Below, one piece after another: positions 36,961 to 46,552 of a stretch of DNA of 64,000 nt (the stretch's first letter is position 1; every line of letters starts with the position of its first letter). The position numbers and the translations under genes were made by a program. Source of the stretch: Subdoligranulum variabile (GTDB taxonomy: Bacteria; Bacillota; Clostridia; Oscillospirales; Ruminococcaceae). The stretch is from assembly GCA_003343905.1 (NCBI GenBank), contig QAKI01000066.1:1-64000 (forward strand), written 5' to 3'. Below the pieces are notes generated by a model. It worked only from the letters and a program-made list of their open reading frames with translations. It made no database searches and was not told where the DNA came from.

Positions 36961-38723
36961 TGGAAAATTTAATCAGCCAGAAAATGCGTACGCTGGCCCC
37001 GGAACTGGACCCGCTGCGGATCGGCACGGGCTGGAAGCCCGATGACCTCGCAAAGCCGCAGGTCATCATCGAAAGTACTGCCGGCGACAGCCATCCCGGC
37101 AGCGGCCATCTGGCGGAATTGGCGGAGGAAGTGCGCCGCGGTGTCACCGAAGCCGGGGGCCATGGCGCGCGCTATTACTGCACCGACATCTGCGACGGCG
37201 AAAGCCAGGGCACCGATGGCATCAACTACAGCCTGGCCAGCCGCGAGATGATCGCCAATATGATCGAGATCCACGCCAATGCCACGCCTTTTGACGCGGG
37301 CGTGTACCTGGCAAGCTGCGACAAAGGCATGCCCGCCAACCTGATGGGCTGTCTGCGGGTGGACATTCCTTCGGTGGTGGTGCCGGGCGGCACCATGAAC
37401 GCCGGTCCCGAAATGCTCACGCTGGAACAGTTGGGCATGTACAGCGCCAAGTTTGAGCGCGGTGAGATCGACCAGGCCCGGCTGGACTGGGCCAAGCAGA
37501 ACGCATGCCCCAGTTGTGGGGCTTGCAGTTTCATCGGTACTGCCTCCACCATGCAGATCATGGCCGAGGCGTTGGGTCTGGCACTGCCCGGCAGCGCGCT
37601 GATGCCCGCCACCAGCCCCGACCTGCTGGCCTATGCCCGGCAGGCCGGACGCCGTGCGGTGGAGATGGCCGGTCACGACGAAATGCGTCCCAGCCGTATT
37701 CTGACGATGGACAGCTTCGAGAACGCCATCCTTGTACACGCAGCCATCTCCGGCTCCACGAACTGCCTGCTGCACCTGCCCGCCATCGCCCACGAACTGG
37801 GCATCGAGATCACCGGCGATACTTTTGACCGGCTGCACCGGGGCGCCAAGTATCTGCTGGACGTGCGCCCCGCCGGGCGCTGGCCCGCCGAATGCTTCTA
37901 CTACGCGGGCGGCGTTCCCGCCATCATGGAGGAGATCAAGGACTGCCTGCATCTGGATGTAATGACCGTCACCGGCAAGACTCTGGGCGAAAACCTGGCA
38001 GATCTCAAGGCCAACGGCTTCTATGAACGCTGCGAAGGCTGGCTGGCGCAGTTCAACGCCCGTTATGGCTGCCACATCACCCGGCAGGACATCATCCGTC
38101 CGGCGGACAAGGCCATCGGCACCGACGGTTCCATCGCTGTACTCAAGGGCAATCTGGCCCCGGAGGGCGCGGTCATCAAGCACACGGCCTGCCCCAAGGA
38201 GATGTTCCAGGCCGTTCTGCGTGCCCGTCCTTTCGACAGCGAAGAAGAGTGCCTTGACGCCGTGCTGCACCACAAAGTGCAGAAAGGCGACGCGGTGTTC
38301 ATCCGTTACGAAGGTTCCAAAGGAAGCGGTATGCCTGAAATGTTCTACACTTCCGAAGCCATTTCCTCCGACAAGGAGTTGGGCCGTTCCATCGCCCTCA
38401 TCACGGACGGCCGGTTCTCCGGCGCGTCCACTGGGCCGGCGATCGGCCATTGCAGCCCCGAGGCTGTGGACGGCGGCCCCATCGCGCTGGTGGAGGAAGG
38501 CGACCTGATCGAGATCGACATTCCCGCCCGCAAGCTGAACATCGTAGGCATCCAGGGTGAGCGCCGCACGCCCGAAGAGATCGACGCCGTACTGGCCCAG
38601 CGCCGCGCCAAGTGGAGCCCCAAGCCCCGCAAATACACCAAAGGCGTGTTGCGGCTGTTCAGTGAACTGGCCGCCAGCCCCATGAAGGGTGCCTACCTGG
38701 ATTTCGGCAAACAGACCCATTAA
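36961..38723 (+). CDS. IlvD/Edd-family dehydratase
   Basis: A 586-aa protein of the dihydroxy-acid/phosphogluconate dehydratase family, which removes water from (sugar) acids using an Fe-S cluster. Cluster cysteines are visible in DICDGESQGTDG, LASCDKGMPANLMG and NACPSCGACSFIGTASTM. The C-terminal half has ALITDGRFSGASTGPAIGH. It could be IlvD (branched-chain amino acids) or a sugar-acid dehydratase; several loops differ from classical IlvD (ISGSTNCLLHLPAIAHELGI), so no symbol is given. The start at 36961 has AAAAAGGAAGGA upstream, formed by the resolvase remnant. Base composition is GC-rich like the host, unlike the polysaccharide genes. Confidence 0.88.
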
Positions 38724-38737
38724 ACCTATCTGACAAT

Positions 38738-38779
38738 GGCGAGAGCCGCCCCGTTCAAGGGGCGGCTCTCGCCGTTTTT
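38738..38779 (+). terminator. Terminator of the dehydratase gene
   Basis: A perfect 15-bp stem, GGCGAGAGCCGCCCC (38738-38752) and GGGGCGGCTCTCGCC (38759-38773), followed by TTTTT. Confidence 0.88.
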
Positions 38780-38855
38780 CATACTTTTTCATATTATACT
38801 GCATGCGTTTAATTGCAGGAAAAAACAAAGGAATGAAGTTCCCCGCAAAGCGGAT

Positions 38856-40415
38856 TCAGTTCCCATCGCCCCGCCTTGGGTCCGCGAATGCAAATTCGAT
38901 CGTGATATGCTTTTCCCCATCCACCAGCACGCGCCGCACCAACTGCTGCAACTGCGATTTTTCCAGATGATCGAACCGCAAAAAAGCGCGAATCTGTTCC
39001 TCTATGCGGCGTTCCTGTTCCCCCGCGTCAGCTTCCCGGCAAAGGCGGTCCAGTTCCTTTTGGCTCTGTGTTTCCTCCCGCCGAAGTTCCTGCGTGATGT
39101 AGTCAAATTCCTCTGCCGTGAGCCGTCCCTCCGCCTTGTCTTTATAGGCGCACAGGCGCGTGCGGCGGGCGTTTTCCTGCCTGCATTCCAGTTTGCGGCG
39201 CAGGTTTTCGAGGTCCCGCCTTTTCCCCCGGCTGGCCGCACATCGGCGTGCCATTGCAGCCGGGTCCACCCGCCCCTGTGCCAGCGTGCGCAGGCTGTCC
39301 TGCACCGCCTGCAATACTGCGTCCTCCCGAATACTGTGGGATGTACACCGCCGGGCCGCAGGATCACGATAGTAACCGTAACAGTTCAGATACCAGTAGC
39401 CGCCCCGCTTTTTGGCGTACAGCGGACTGCCGCAGTCGGCGCAGCGGGCAACGCCGGTCAACAGGTGCGGCTGGCCGTGGGCTGCGTATGTACGCACCTG
39501 CAACATTGCCTGCGCCTGCGCAAAATCTTCGCGGCTCACCAGCGGTTCATGGGTTCCCTGCACCACGATCCAATCTTCGGGCCGGACACGGCGGCGCAGA
39601 TGGACCTTGTAATTCACGATCCGGGTAAACTGCTGGGCCATATCGCCCTGATAGACCGGGTGGGACAGGATGCGCCGGATGCTCTCGGCATTCCAAAGGC
39701 CGGTGAAGCGGCGGCTGCTGTCCCTCATCTGCTTGCTGGCCGCCGGGGACGGGATCTGTTCGCTGTTGAGCATATGGGCGATCCGGGTACGGCTATTCCC
39801 ACCCAGAAACAGCGAAAAGATGCGCTGTACCGTGGGTGCTGTTTCCTCATCCGGCAACAGATGATATCTGTCCGCCGGGTCAATGCGGTACCCATAGGGA
39901 GCCTGCCGCCCCAGGAATTTTCCCTGCCGTTTGAGGATGCCCAGCGAAGTCCGCACCTTGGCGCTGGCATCGGCGGCGTAAAGATCGTTGAATACGTTCT
40001 TGAACACCGCCATCTGCTGCGCGCTGTCGGTATTTCCGGACGAGTCGTACTGATCGTTGACCGCGATAAAGCGGACGCCCAGCCGTGGAAAAATCTGTTC
40101 CAGATAGCGCCCGGTTTCGGCATAGTTGCGCCCCAGGCGGGAAAGATCCTTGACGATCACGCACCGAACGCTGCCATTGAGCAGACAGTGCTCCAACGCC
40201 TGGAACCCCGGACGCTCAAAATCCGTACCTGTATGGCCATCGTCCACAAACTCCCGTTGGATCGAAAAACCGTGCTGCCCCGCCCACTCCCACAGGAAGG
40301 CGCGCTGGTTCTGGATAGAATCCGATTCCGCCGCCGGTCCGTCCGCCGATGACAGACGCAGATAGATGGCCGCCGCCACCATTCCCTGTGCTGTCTGCCC
40401 GCCGGGGCGCTTCAT
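38856..40415 (-). CDS. Large serine recombinase
   Basis: A 519-aa recombinase. The N-terminal catalytic domain has AAIYLRLSSADG (nucleophile serine), IQREFVDDGHTGTDFERPGF and VKDLSRLGRNYAETGRYLEQ. The recombinase domain (TSLGILKRQGKFLGRQAPYG, YGYRIDP) is followed by a zinc ribbon (ARCADCGSPLYAKKRGGYWY, then CTSH) and a C-terminal coiled coil. This is the TndX/TnpX/phage-integrase class that acts on attP and attB. It is the only plausible enzyme for the island's attL/attR, although it lies 11 kb from the nearer end. The start at 40415 (MKRPGGQTAQG) overlaps the stop of a 40-aa ORF (ATGA). Confidence 0.92.
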   Translation of the reverse strand: MKRPGGQTAQGMVAAAIYLRLSSADGPAAESDSIQNQRAFLWEWAGQHGFSIQREFVDDGHTGTDFERPGFQALEHCLLNGSVRCVIVKDLSRLGRNYAETGRYLEQIFPRLGVRFIAVNDQYDSSGNTDSAQQMAVFKNVFNDLYAADASAKVRTSLGILKRQGKFLGRQAPYGYRIDPADRYHLLPDEETAPTVQRIFSLFLGGNSRTRIAHMLNSEQIPSPAASKQMRDSSRRFTGLWNAESIRRILSHPVYQGDMAQQFTRIVNYKVHLRRRVRPEDWIVVQGTHEPLVSREDFAQAQAMLQVRTYAAHGQPHLLTGVARCADCGSPLYAKKRGGYWYLNCYGYYRDPAARRCTSHSIREDAVLQAVQDSLRTLAQGRVDPAAMARRCAASRGKRRDLENLRRKLECRQENARRTRLCAYKDKAEGRLTAEEFDYITQELRREETQSQKELDRLCREADAGEQERRIEEQIRAFLRFDHLEKSQLQQLVRRVLVDGEKHITIEFAFADPRRGDGN

Positions 40416-40534
40416 AAGGCAGGGTCCTCCGGCGTATTCCCGCTCAGATTGGCGACCAGCCGTTCCAGGCACGCTTCCAGTGTCGGGGCATCCTTTTCTT
40501 CTGCAAATCGAATCGTGACCGTCGGTGCATCCAT
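40412..40534 (-). CDS. 40-aa ORF translationally coupled to the recombinase
   Basis: MDAPTVTIRFAEEKDAPTLE followed by ACLERLVANLSGNTPEDPAL. Its stop overlaps the recombinase start (ATGA), which suggests coupled translation. Small acidic proteins are known in front of recombinase genes of Clostridia mobile elements, and directionality factors are often this small. Neither role can be shown from sequence. The ribosome site is close to the ATG (GAGGGG). Confidence 0.55.
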   Translation of the reverse strand: MDAPTVTIRFAEEKDAPTLEACLERLVANLSGNTPEDPAL

Positions 40535-40729
40535 CCCCTCATACGCCCCCGTTCCTCTTTCACTCCGGTCAATACTTATGCGGGACGCGCGCTGTATATT
40601 TCGCCGCGCTTCCTTTATGGGGCGTTTTGTTTTGCACGGGAGTTCGCCTGTTTGTACAATGATTCTTCTTTCTGTTTGGTGTTTCCTACAAAAATCGGCC
40701 CGTTCCCCGTTTTCCCGCCAGAAGTCCTG

Positions 40730-40756
40730 ATTATAGCACACCTTTTGTGCTATACT
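40730..40756. promoter_or_regulatory. Divergent extended -10 promoters on a palindrome (cas3 / recombinase)
   Basis: TATAGCACA (40732-40740) and TGTGCTATA (40746-40754) are perfect arms around CCTTT. On the plus strand TGCTATACT is an extended -10 for cas3; on the minus strand TGCTATAAT is an extended -10 for the recombinase unit. One dimeric repressor bound here would block both. Confidence 0.6.
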
Positions 40757-40800
40757 GGGTCTAAAAGAAAACCAGTTCTCTGTGAAGGAGGTTTTTGAGC

Positions 40801-42953
40801 ATGGAACACCCCGATGTTTTCCTCGCTCACATTTCAGAAGATGGCCTGCGCGCACAAAGCGTGAAGGAACATCTACAGGGTACCGCCGATTTAGCGGCAG
40901 AATTTGCAGCGCCTTTCGGCGGCCGCGAACAGGGCCGCCAGTCCGGCATGCTGCATGACATAGGTAAATTCAGCCACGAATTTCAAAAGCGGCTACACGG
41001 CGGCCCCAAAGTCGATCACGCCACCGCTGGCGCGGTGGAAGCCTTTTTTCATCTACGGCAATTTGAGACCGCCTTCGTTATAGCTGGTCACCACGGAGGT
41101 CTGCCCGATGGGGGCGCACAGACTGACGCCGCCGGTGCAGGGACATTGTTTGGACGGCTAAAGAAAACGGATCTGCCAGACGCAGCCGCCTGGCGCAAAG
41201 AAGTCCAGATCCCTGCCGCCGTTCATCCCCGGCAAATTCCCATCGATAATTTGTCCGAATCCTTTTATATTCGGATGCTGTATTCCTGTCTCGTGGACGC
41301 GGACTATCTGGATACCGAAACCTTTATGGCAGGCAGCGCCGCACCCCGCGGCAATTACGAGCCCCCAGCCCTTCTATTAGAAAAGTTGCAGCAGTACATT
41401 GCCCCCTGGTGGGATGCCAAAACCGAACTGAACCGCAAACGCTGCGATATTTTGCGCACCTGCCTGCAAACCGGCGGTTCCTGCCGCGCCGGCCTGTATA
41501 CGCTGACCGTTCCTACCGGCGGCGGCAAGACGGTTTCCTCCCTGGCTTTCGCGCTGGCACACGCGGGAAAAAGCGGATCATCTATGTCATTCCCTACACA
41601 TCCATCATTGACCAGACCGCCGATGTGTTCCGCAAAATTCTGGGAGACGAAAACGTGATCGAACATCACGCCGGTGTCGATTACTCTGTCCCGGAAGGCG
41701 ATGTAGACCCGGCGCTGTACCGTAAAGCACTGGCCACCGAAAACTGGGACGCCCCTGTCATCGTCACCACTGCTGTACAGTTTTTTGAATCTCTGTACGG
41801 CAATCGTTCTTCCCGCTGCCGCAAATTGCATAACATCGCGGACAGTGTCGTTATTTTTGACGAAGCACAGACGCTCCCTGTCAGTTATCTGCGCCCCTGC
41901 GTGGCGGCTATTGGGCAGTTGGTGCAGTATTATGGCGTCACTGCGGTCCTGTGTACGGCCACCCAACCTGCGCTGCAACCGCTCTTTGCCGAATTAGCGC
42001 CTGCCCTTACCATGCAGGAGATCTGCCCGGGCACCCAAGCCTTGTACGATTTTTTCCGCCGCACCACCCTGCGCAATGCCGGGGAATTGACCGAAGCAGA
42101 GCTTGCCGCCCGCCTGAACGGCCTGCCGCAGACCCTCTGCGTTGTGAACCGCCGTGCCACCGCCCAACGGCTGTATGCCATGCTGGAACCGGAAGGCCGT
42201 TACTGCCTGACCACGCTGCTTTGCCCCGCTGACCGCAAACGGCTCTTGAAAGAGATCCGCTCCCGCCTGCTGCAAGGTCTGCCCTGCCGTGTAGTCTCCA
42301 CCTCCCTGATCGAAGCGGGCGTCGACGTGGACTTCCCCTCCGCCTGGCGGGAGGAAGCCGGGTTGGATTCCATCCTGCAAACAGGCGGGCGCTGCAACCG
42401 GGAGGGAAAACGCCCGGTCGCTGAAAGTATTGTTACCATCTTCCGTCTGGAGGGGCAGCGCACGCCCGCCATGATCCGCCCCAATGTGGATTCCGCCCGC
42501 CATGTTCTGGATACCTTCCCCGATCCCGCGCAGCCCGAAGCCATTGAAAGCTATTTTTCCTTTTACCGTGCCGTAAAGGGAGACGCTTCGCTGGACCAGC
42601 ACCAAATTCTGGACGCTTTCCGTACTGGTTTTGAAGGGCGCATGTTTCCCTTTGCTACCGTGGCGGAAATGTTCCATCTGATCGACACTGCCACGGTCAC
42701 CGTATACTTGCCCGTAGATGAGGGGGCGGCCTTGGTGGAGCGCCTTCGCGCCGGGGACGTCAGCCGCAGCTTATACCGCCAGCTGGGGCAGTATGCCGTC
42801 AACATCTACCCGGAACACCTGAAAAAACTTCTGGCAGCCGGCGCCGCGGAACCCGCCGATACAGACAGCTACATTTTGACCGATCTTTCGCTGTATGACC
42901 GCCAGACCGGCCTGTCCCTGAACGTAGAGACCGGGAAAGGGATCTTTCAGTAA
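40801..42953 (+). CDS. cas3: Cas3 helicase-nuclease, type I-C (frameshifted)
   Basis: The signature nuclease-helicase of type I systems, recruited by Cascade to degrade DNA. An N-terminal HD domain (SGMLHDIGKFSHEFQKRL, IAGHHGGLPDGG) is followed by helicase motif I (TVPTGGGKTVSSLAFAL), DEAQ box (VVIFDEAQTLP), LCTATQPALQPL and motif VI (LQTGGRCNREGK). The frame from 40801 ends at 41658, while the true continuation (KKRIIYVIPYTSIIDQTADV) is in the -1 frame from about 41571. The crossover falls on GGGAAAA (41565-41571). A one-base deletion or sequence error is the simplest reading; a -1 ribosomal slip is possible. The start has AAGGAGG at 40785-40791. Confidence 0.88.
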
Positions 42954-43181
42954 AAGAAAAGGGCGACAAGATGCACCCTTGCCGCCACAATTCTAAAACC
43001 GAAAACCATATACAATATTTTCTACCCACAGCTTTCGCTGACCGCTTTTATTATACCCAACCTGCCGGGAAAATACAACGTGCGAATGGATCTGCTTCTA
43101 TACAAAGCGCCCAAAATCCCGGCATAAAATGCAGCACCCCTCCAAAAAGCAGTCGATTTGCATTTTTTTGTAAATTCATGA

Positions 43182-43211
43182 TTGACTTTTCCCTCTTTGC
43201 AGCAGTATAAT
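43182..43211 (+). promoter_or_regulatory. Promoter of the cas5-cas2 operon
   Basis: TTGACT (43182-43187), an 18-bp spacer and TATAAT (43206-43211), about 65 bp before cas5. The 320-bp gap between cas3 and cas5 holds only this promoter and its leader, so cas3 is a separate unit. Confidence 0.75.
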
Positions 43212-43275
43212 CATCTCACAGGAATATTTAAAACATATTCAATAGAAAAAAGTTATTGAAAGGAGTGGAACGCCT

Positions 43276-43920
43276 ATGATCCAACTGGAAGTCTGGGGGC
43301 CTTATGCCCTCTGTTCGAGGCCGGAACTAAAAGTGGAAAGAGTATCCTATGATGTCCTCACGCCCTCCGCGGCGCGGGGCATCGTGGAGGCCGTCTATTT
43401 CCACCCCGGTCTTCGTTGGCACATCGACAAAATTTATGTTCTCAACCCCATTCGCTTTGTCAGTGTCCGCCGCAACGAGGTCGCCAGCAAAATTTCCAGC
43501 CGCAACGCCCGGCAGGCTGCGCAGGGCGGCGGGCAGCCGCTGTTTCTTGCCACCTCGCAGGAGATCGTCCAGCGGGCTTCGCTGCTGTTGCAGGATGTCC
43601 ACTATGTGATCGAAGCCCATTTCGAGATGACGGACAAAGCCGCCCCCTCGGACAACCCCGGAAAGTTCCAGGACATCGTTACCCGCCGGATGGAACGCGG
43701 GCAGTGTTTCCATACCCCCTATTTCGGCTGCCGGGAATTTCCCGCCGCCTTCCAACGCTGGCCGGGCGGACCGATCCCCACCATCGAGGAAACCCGCGAT
43801 TTGGGTCTGATGCTGTACGACTTCGACTACACAGACCACCAAAACATCACACCCACCTATTTCCGGGCCAAACTGGAACACGGGGTGCTGGACACACGGG
43901 ATTGTGAGGTGTTCCGATGA
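43276..43920 (+). CDS. cas5c: Cas5, type I-C (crRNA-processing subunit)
   Basis: A 214-aa protein. In type I-C there is no Cas6, and Cas5 cuts the pre-crRNA and stays on the 5' handle. The N-terminus MIQLEVWGPYALCSRPELKV, VLTPSAARGIVEAVYFHPGL and the C-terminal CFHTPYFGCREFPAAF are the usual family landmarks. RBS GAAAGGAG precedes the ATG; the stop overlaps cas8c. Confidence 0.94.
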   Translation: MIQLEVWGPYALCSRPELKVERVSYDVLTPSAARGIVEAVYFHPGLRWHIDKIYVLNPIRFVSVRRNEVASKISSRNARQAAQGGGQPLFLATSQEIVQRASLLLQDVHYVIEAHFEMTDKAAPSDNPGKFQDIVTRRMERGQCFHTPYFGCREFPAAFQRWPGGPIPTIEETRDLGLMLYDFDYTDHQNITPTYFRAKLEHGVLDTRDCEVFR

Positions 43921-45665
43921 TTCTGCAAGCACTGACACAGTGTTACGAGGACCTGCTGGCCCAAGGCAAAGCCGACCGTCCCGGGTGGAGCCAGGCACGT
44001 GTAAGCTACGGCCTGGTGCTCAATGCGGACGGAGAATTGACGCAGTTACTTCATTTGCAGCAGGAAGAACCTCGCGGCAAAAAGACCGTTTTGGTCCCCC
44101 AGTCCCTCCTGGTTCCCTCCCCCGTCAAACGCAGTTCGGGTCCGCGCGCCAACTTTCTGTGCGACAACAGCAGTTATCTGCTGGGCGTGGACGCCAAAGG
44201 CAAGCCAACACGAACCGCCGAATGTTTTGCCGCCGCCCAAACACTGCACAGGGAACTGCTGCAAGACGCCGACACCCCCGCCGCACGGGCTGTCCTCCGC
44301 TTTTTTGAAACCTGGGCCCCAACGCAGGCCGCAGACCTTCCTGTTCTACAGGAAGACTGGGAGGACCTGCTGAAAGGCGGCAACCTGGTATTCTGGTATA
44401 ACAATGCGCCGGTCACACAGGACCCTGTTATTGCAAATGCTTGGACACAGCACTACGAATCCAGCGATCAGGATGCCGAGCCAGTCCGCTGCTTGGTCAC
44501 CGGCCGCCAGGGACCACTCGCCCGTCTGCACCCCGCCATCAAGGGGGTCGCCGGTGCGCAAAGCGTCGGCGCTTCGCTGGTTTCCTTCAATGCACAGTCC
44601 TTCTGCTCTTACGACCATGAGCAGGGCGCCAACGCCCCCGTCAGTGAATATGCGGCCTTTGCCTATACCACGGCGCTCAACGCCCTGTTGGCCGACCGGG
44701 ATCATGTAAAACGGGTGGGCGATACCACCATCCTCTGCTGGGCGTCCGGCGGCGAAACCGCCTACCAGGATTGCTTCCTTGCGGGGCTGTTCAACGATTC
44801 CTATACGGAAAAAGACATTCTGAACGTATTTCACACACTGGCAAAAGGCGAACCTGTTGATTGGCAGGAGCATCGCCTGGATCCCGCCACACGCTTTTAT
44901 GTACTCGGGCTGGCTCCCAACGCGGCACGTCTGTCGGTGCGCTTTTTCTGGCAAAACACCTTCGGCACGCTGGCCCGCAATGTGGCAAAACATTATAAAG
45001 AGCTGGAGATCATCCGCCCCTCTTATGACAAGTTTGCCACGCTCCCCATCTGGCGGCTGGTACAGGAAACCGTCCGCAAGCCCGCCCCCGGCGCACGCCC
45101 GCCAGAGCCCAATCCTCGTCTGGCTGGCGATCTGCTGCTTTGCGTGCTGAACGGCACACGTTATCCCGCCACGCTGCTGGACGGCGTTGTCCTGCGTATC
45201 CGCGCAGAGCATAACGTATCCCGCGGGCAGGCTGCCATTACCAAAGCATACTATCTGCGCAACAGCCAAAACGCGCAGATCAAGGAGGTCATGACCATGC
45301 AACTCAATGAACAAAGCACGTATCTTCCCTATGTGTTGGGGCGGTTGTTTGCTGTATTGGAAGGTTTGCAGCAAAGCGCCAATCCCGGCATCAACACCAC
45401 CATCAAGGACCGTTATTTCAACTCCGCGTCCGCCACACCGGCCACGGTGTTCCCGCTGCTTATCAATCTGGCGCAAAAGCATCTGGGCAAGCTGGACGGC
45501 GGCCTTGCCAAATATTACAACGAGAAGATCACCGAACTCAACGGCCGCATCACCCAGACCCTGCCCGCCCGCATGAGCCTGCCGGAGCAAAGCGCCTTCC
45601 AGATCGGTTATTATCACGAGACCCAGGCCCGTTATACTGCCAAGAATAAGAAGGAGGAACAGTAA
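43917..45665 (+). CDS. cas8c: Cas8c (Csd1), large subunit of type I-C Cascade
   Basis: A 582-aa Csd1-family protein that recognises the PAM and helps unwind target DNA. Landmarks are MILQALTQCYEDLLAQGKAD at the start, RANFLCDNSSYLLGVDAKGK, and the helical C-terminal region beginning ENTF/LARNVAKHYKELEI. Length is normal for Csd1. It overlaps cas5 by 4 nt and is followed after 2 nt by cas7. Confidence 0.94.
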   Translation: MILQALTQCYEDLLAQGKADRPGWSQARVSYGLVLNADGELTQLLHLQQEEPRGKKTVLVPQSLLVPSPVKRSSGPRANFLCDNSSYLLGVDAKGKPTRTAECFAAAQTLHRELLQDADTPAARAVLRFFETWAPTQAADLPVLQEDWEDLLKGGNLVFWYNNAPVTQDPVIANAWTQHYESSDQDAEPVRCLVTGRQGPLARLHPAIKGVAGAQSVGASLVSFNAQSFCSYDHEQGANAPVSEYAAFAYTTALNALLADRDHVKRVGDTTILCWASGGETAYQDCFLAGLFNDSYTEKDILNVFHTLAKGEPVDWQEHRLDPATRFYVLGLAPNAARLSVRFFWQNTFGTLARNVAKHYKELEIIRPSYDKFATLPIWRLVQETVRKPAPGARPPEPNPRLAGDLLLCVLNGTRYPATLLDGVVLRIRAEHNVSRGQAAITKAYYLRNSQNAQIKEVMTMQLNEQSTYLPYVLGRLFAVLEGLQQSANPGINTTIKDRYFNSASATPATVFPLLINLAQKHLGKLDGGLAKYYNEKITELNGRITQTLPARMSLPEQSAFQIGYYHETQARYTAKNKKEEQ

Positions 45666-45667
45666 CC

Positions 45668-46552
45668 ATGTCTGAAGCTATCAAGAATCGCTATGATTTC
45701 GTTATTCTTTTCGACGTAATGAACGGAAATCCCAACGGCGACCCGGATGCCGGGAACATGCCCCGCATCGATCCCGAGACCGGCTATGGTCTGGTGACGG
45801 ACGTCTGCCTCAAGCGCAAGATCCGCAACTATGTGGAGACCTCCAAAGAGGACGCCCCCGGCTACCGCATCTACATCAAGGATCAGGTTCCTTTGCAGCG
45901 CAGCGATGCCGAAGCCCTTACTTATTTAGGTGTAAATAAGGATCTGAAAACCGCCAAAAAGGACGATCCTGAACTGGACCGCAAAATCCGGGATTTCATG
46001 TGCCAGAATTTCTATGACATCCGTACTTTCGGTGCCGTAATGACCACCTTTGTAAAAGGAGCGTTGAACTGCGGCCAGGTCCGTGGCCCAGTCCAGATCG
46101 GTTTTGCACGCAGCATCGATCCCATCATGCCGCAGGAAATCACCATTACCCGCGTAGCCATCACCACTGAAGCCGATGCTGAGAAGAAGGGCACCGAAAT
46201 GGGACGCAAGCATATCGTCCCCTACGCACTCTACCGTGCCGAAGGTTTCATTTCCGCCAACCTGGCCCGCAAAGTCACCGGTTTTTCGGAGGAGGACCTG
46301 CACCTGTTATGGCAGGCCATCCTGAATATGTTCGAGAATGACCACAGTGCCGCCCGTGGCCTGATGGCTGTCCGGGAACTGATTGTGTTCAAGCACGAAA
46401 GCGAATTGGGCAACGCCCCTGCCCACAAGCTGTTTGATGCGGTCCATGTAGACCATATGGAGGGCGTGACCACGCCGCGGAAATACAGCGACTACCATGT
46501 CTGGCTGGACAGTGACCTGCCCGCCGGCGTCACCTGCGAAAGGATGTCCTGA
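45668..46552 (+). CDS. cas7c: Cas7 (Csd2), backbone subunit of type I-C Cascade
   Basis: A 294-aa RAMP-fold protein that polymerises along the crRNA. The N-terminus (RYDFVILFDVMNGNPNGDPD, AGNMPRIDPETGYGLVTDVC) is highly conserved in Csd2. TFGAVMTTFVKGALNCGQVR and the closing DYHVWLDSDLPAGV support it. Its stop overlaps the cas4 start. Confidence 0.95.
   Translation: MSEAIKNRYDFVILFDVMNGNPNGDPDAGNMPRIDPETGYGLVTDVCLKRKIRNYVETSKEDAPGYRIYIKDQVPLQRSDAEALTYLGVNKDLKTAKKDDPELDRKIRDFMCQNFYDIRTFGAVMTTFVKGALNCGQVRGPVQIGFARSIDPIMPQEITITRVAITTEADAEKKGTEMGRKHIVPYALYRAEGFISANLARKVTGFSEEDLHLLWQAILNMFENDHSAARGLMAVRELIVFKHESELGNAPAHKLFDAVHVDHMEGVTTPRKYSDYHVWLDSDLPAGVTCERMS

Noticed and set aside
36240..38723. 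A single 827-aa reading frame spanning resolvase pieces and the dehydratase
   Set aside because: It is an accident of phase: the first third is frame-shifted remnants and the dehydratase has its own ribosome site and conserved start at 36961.
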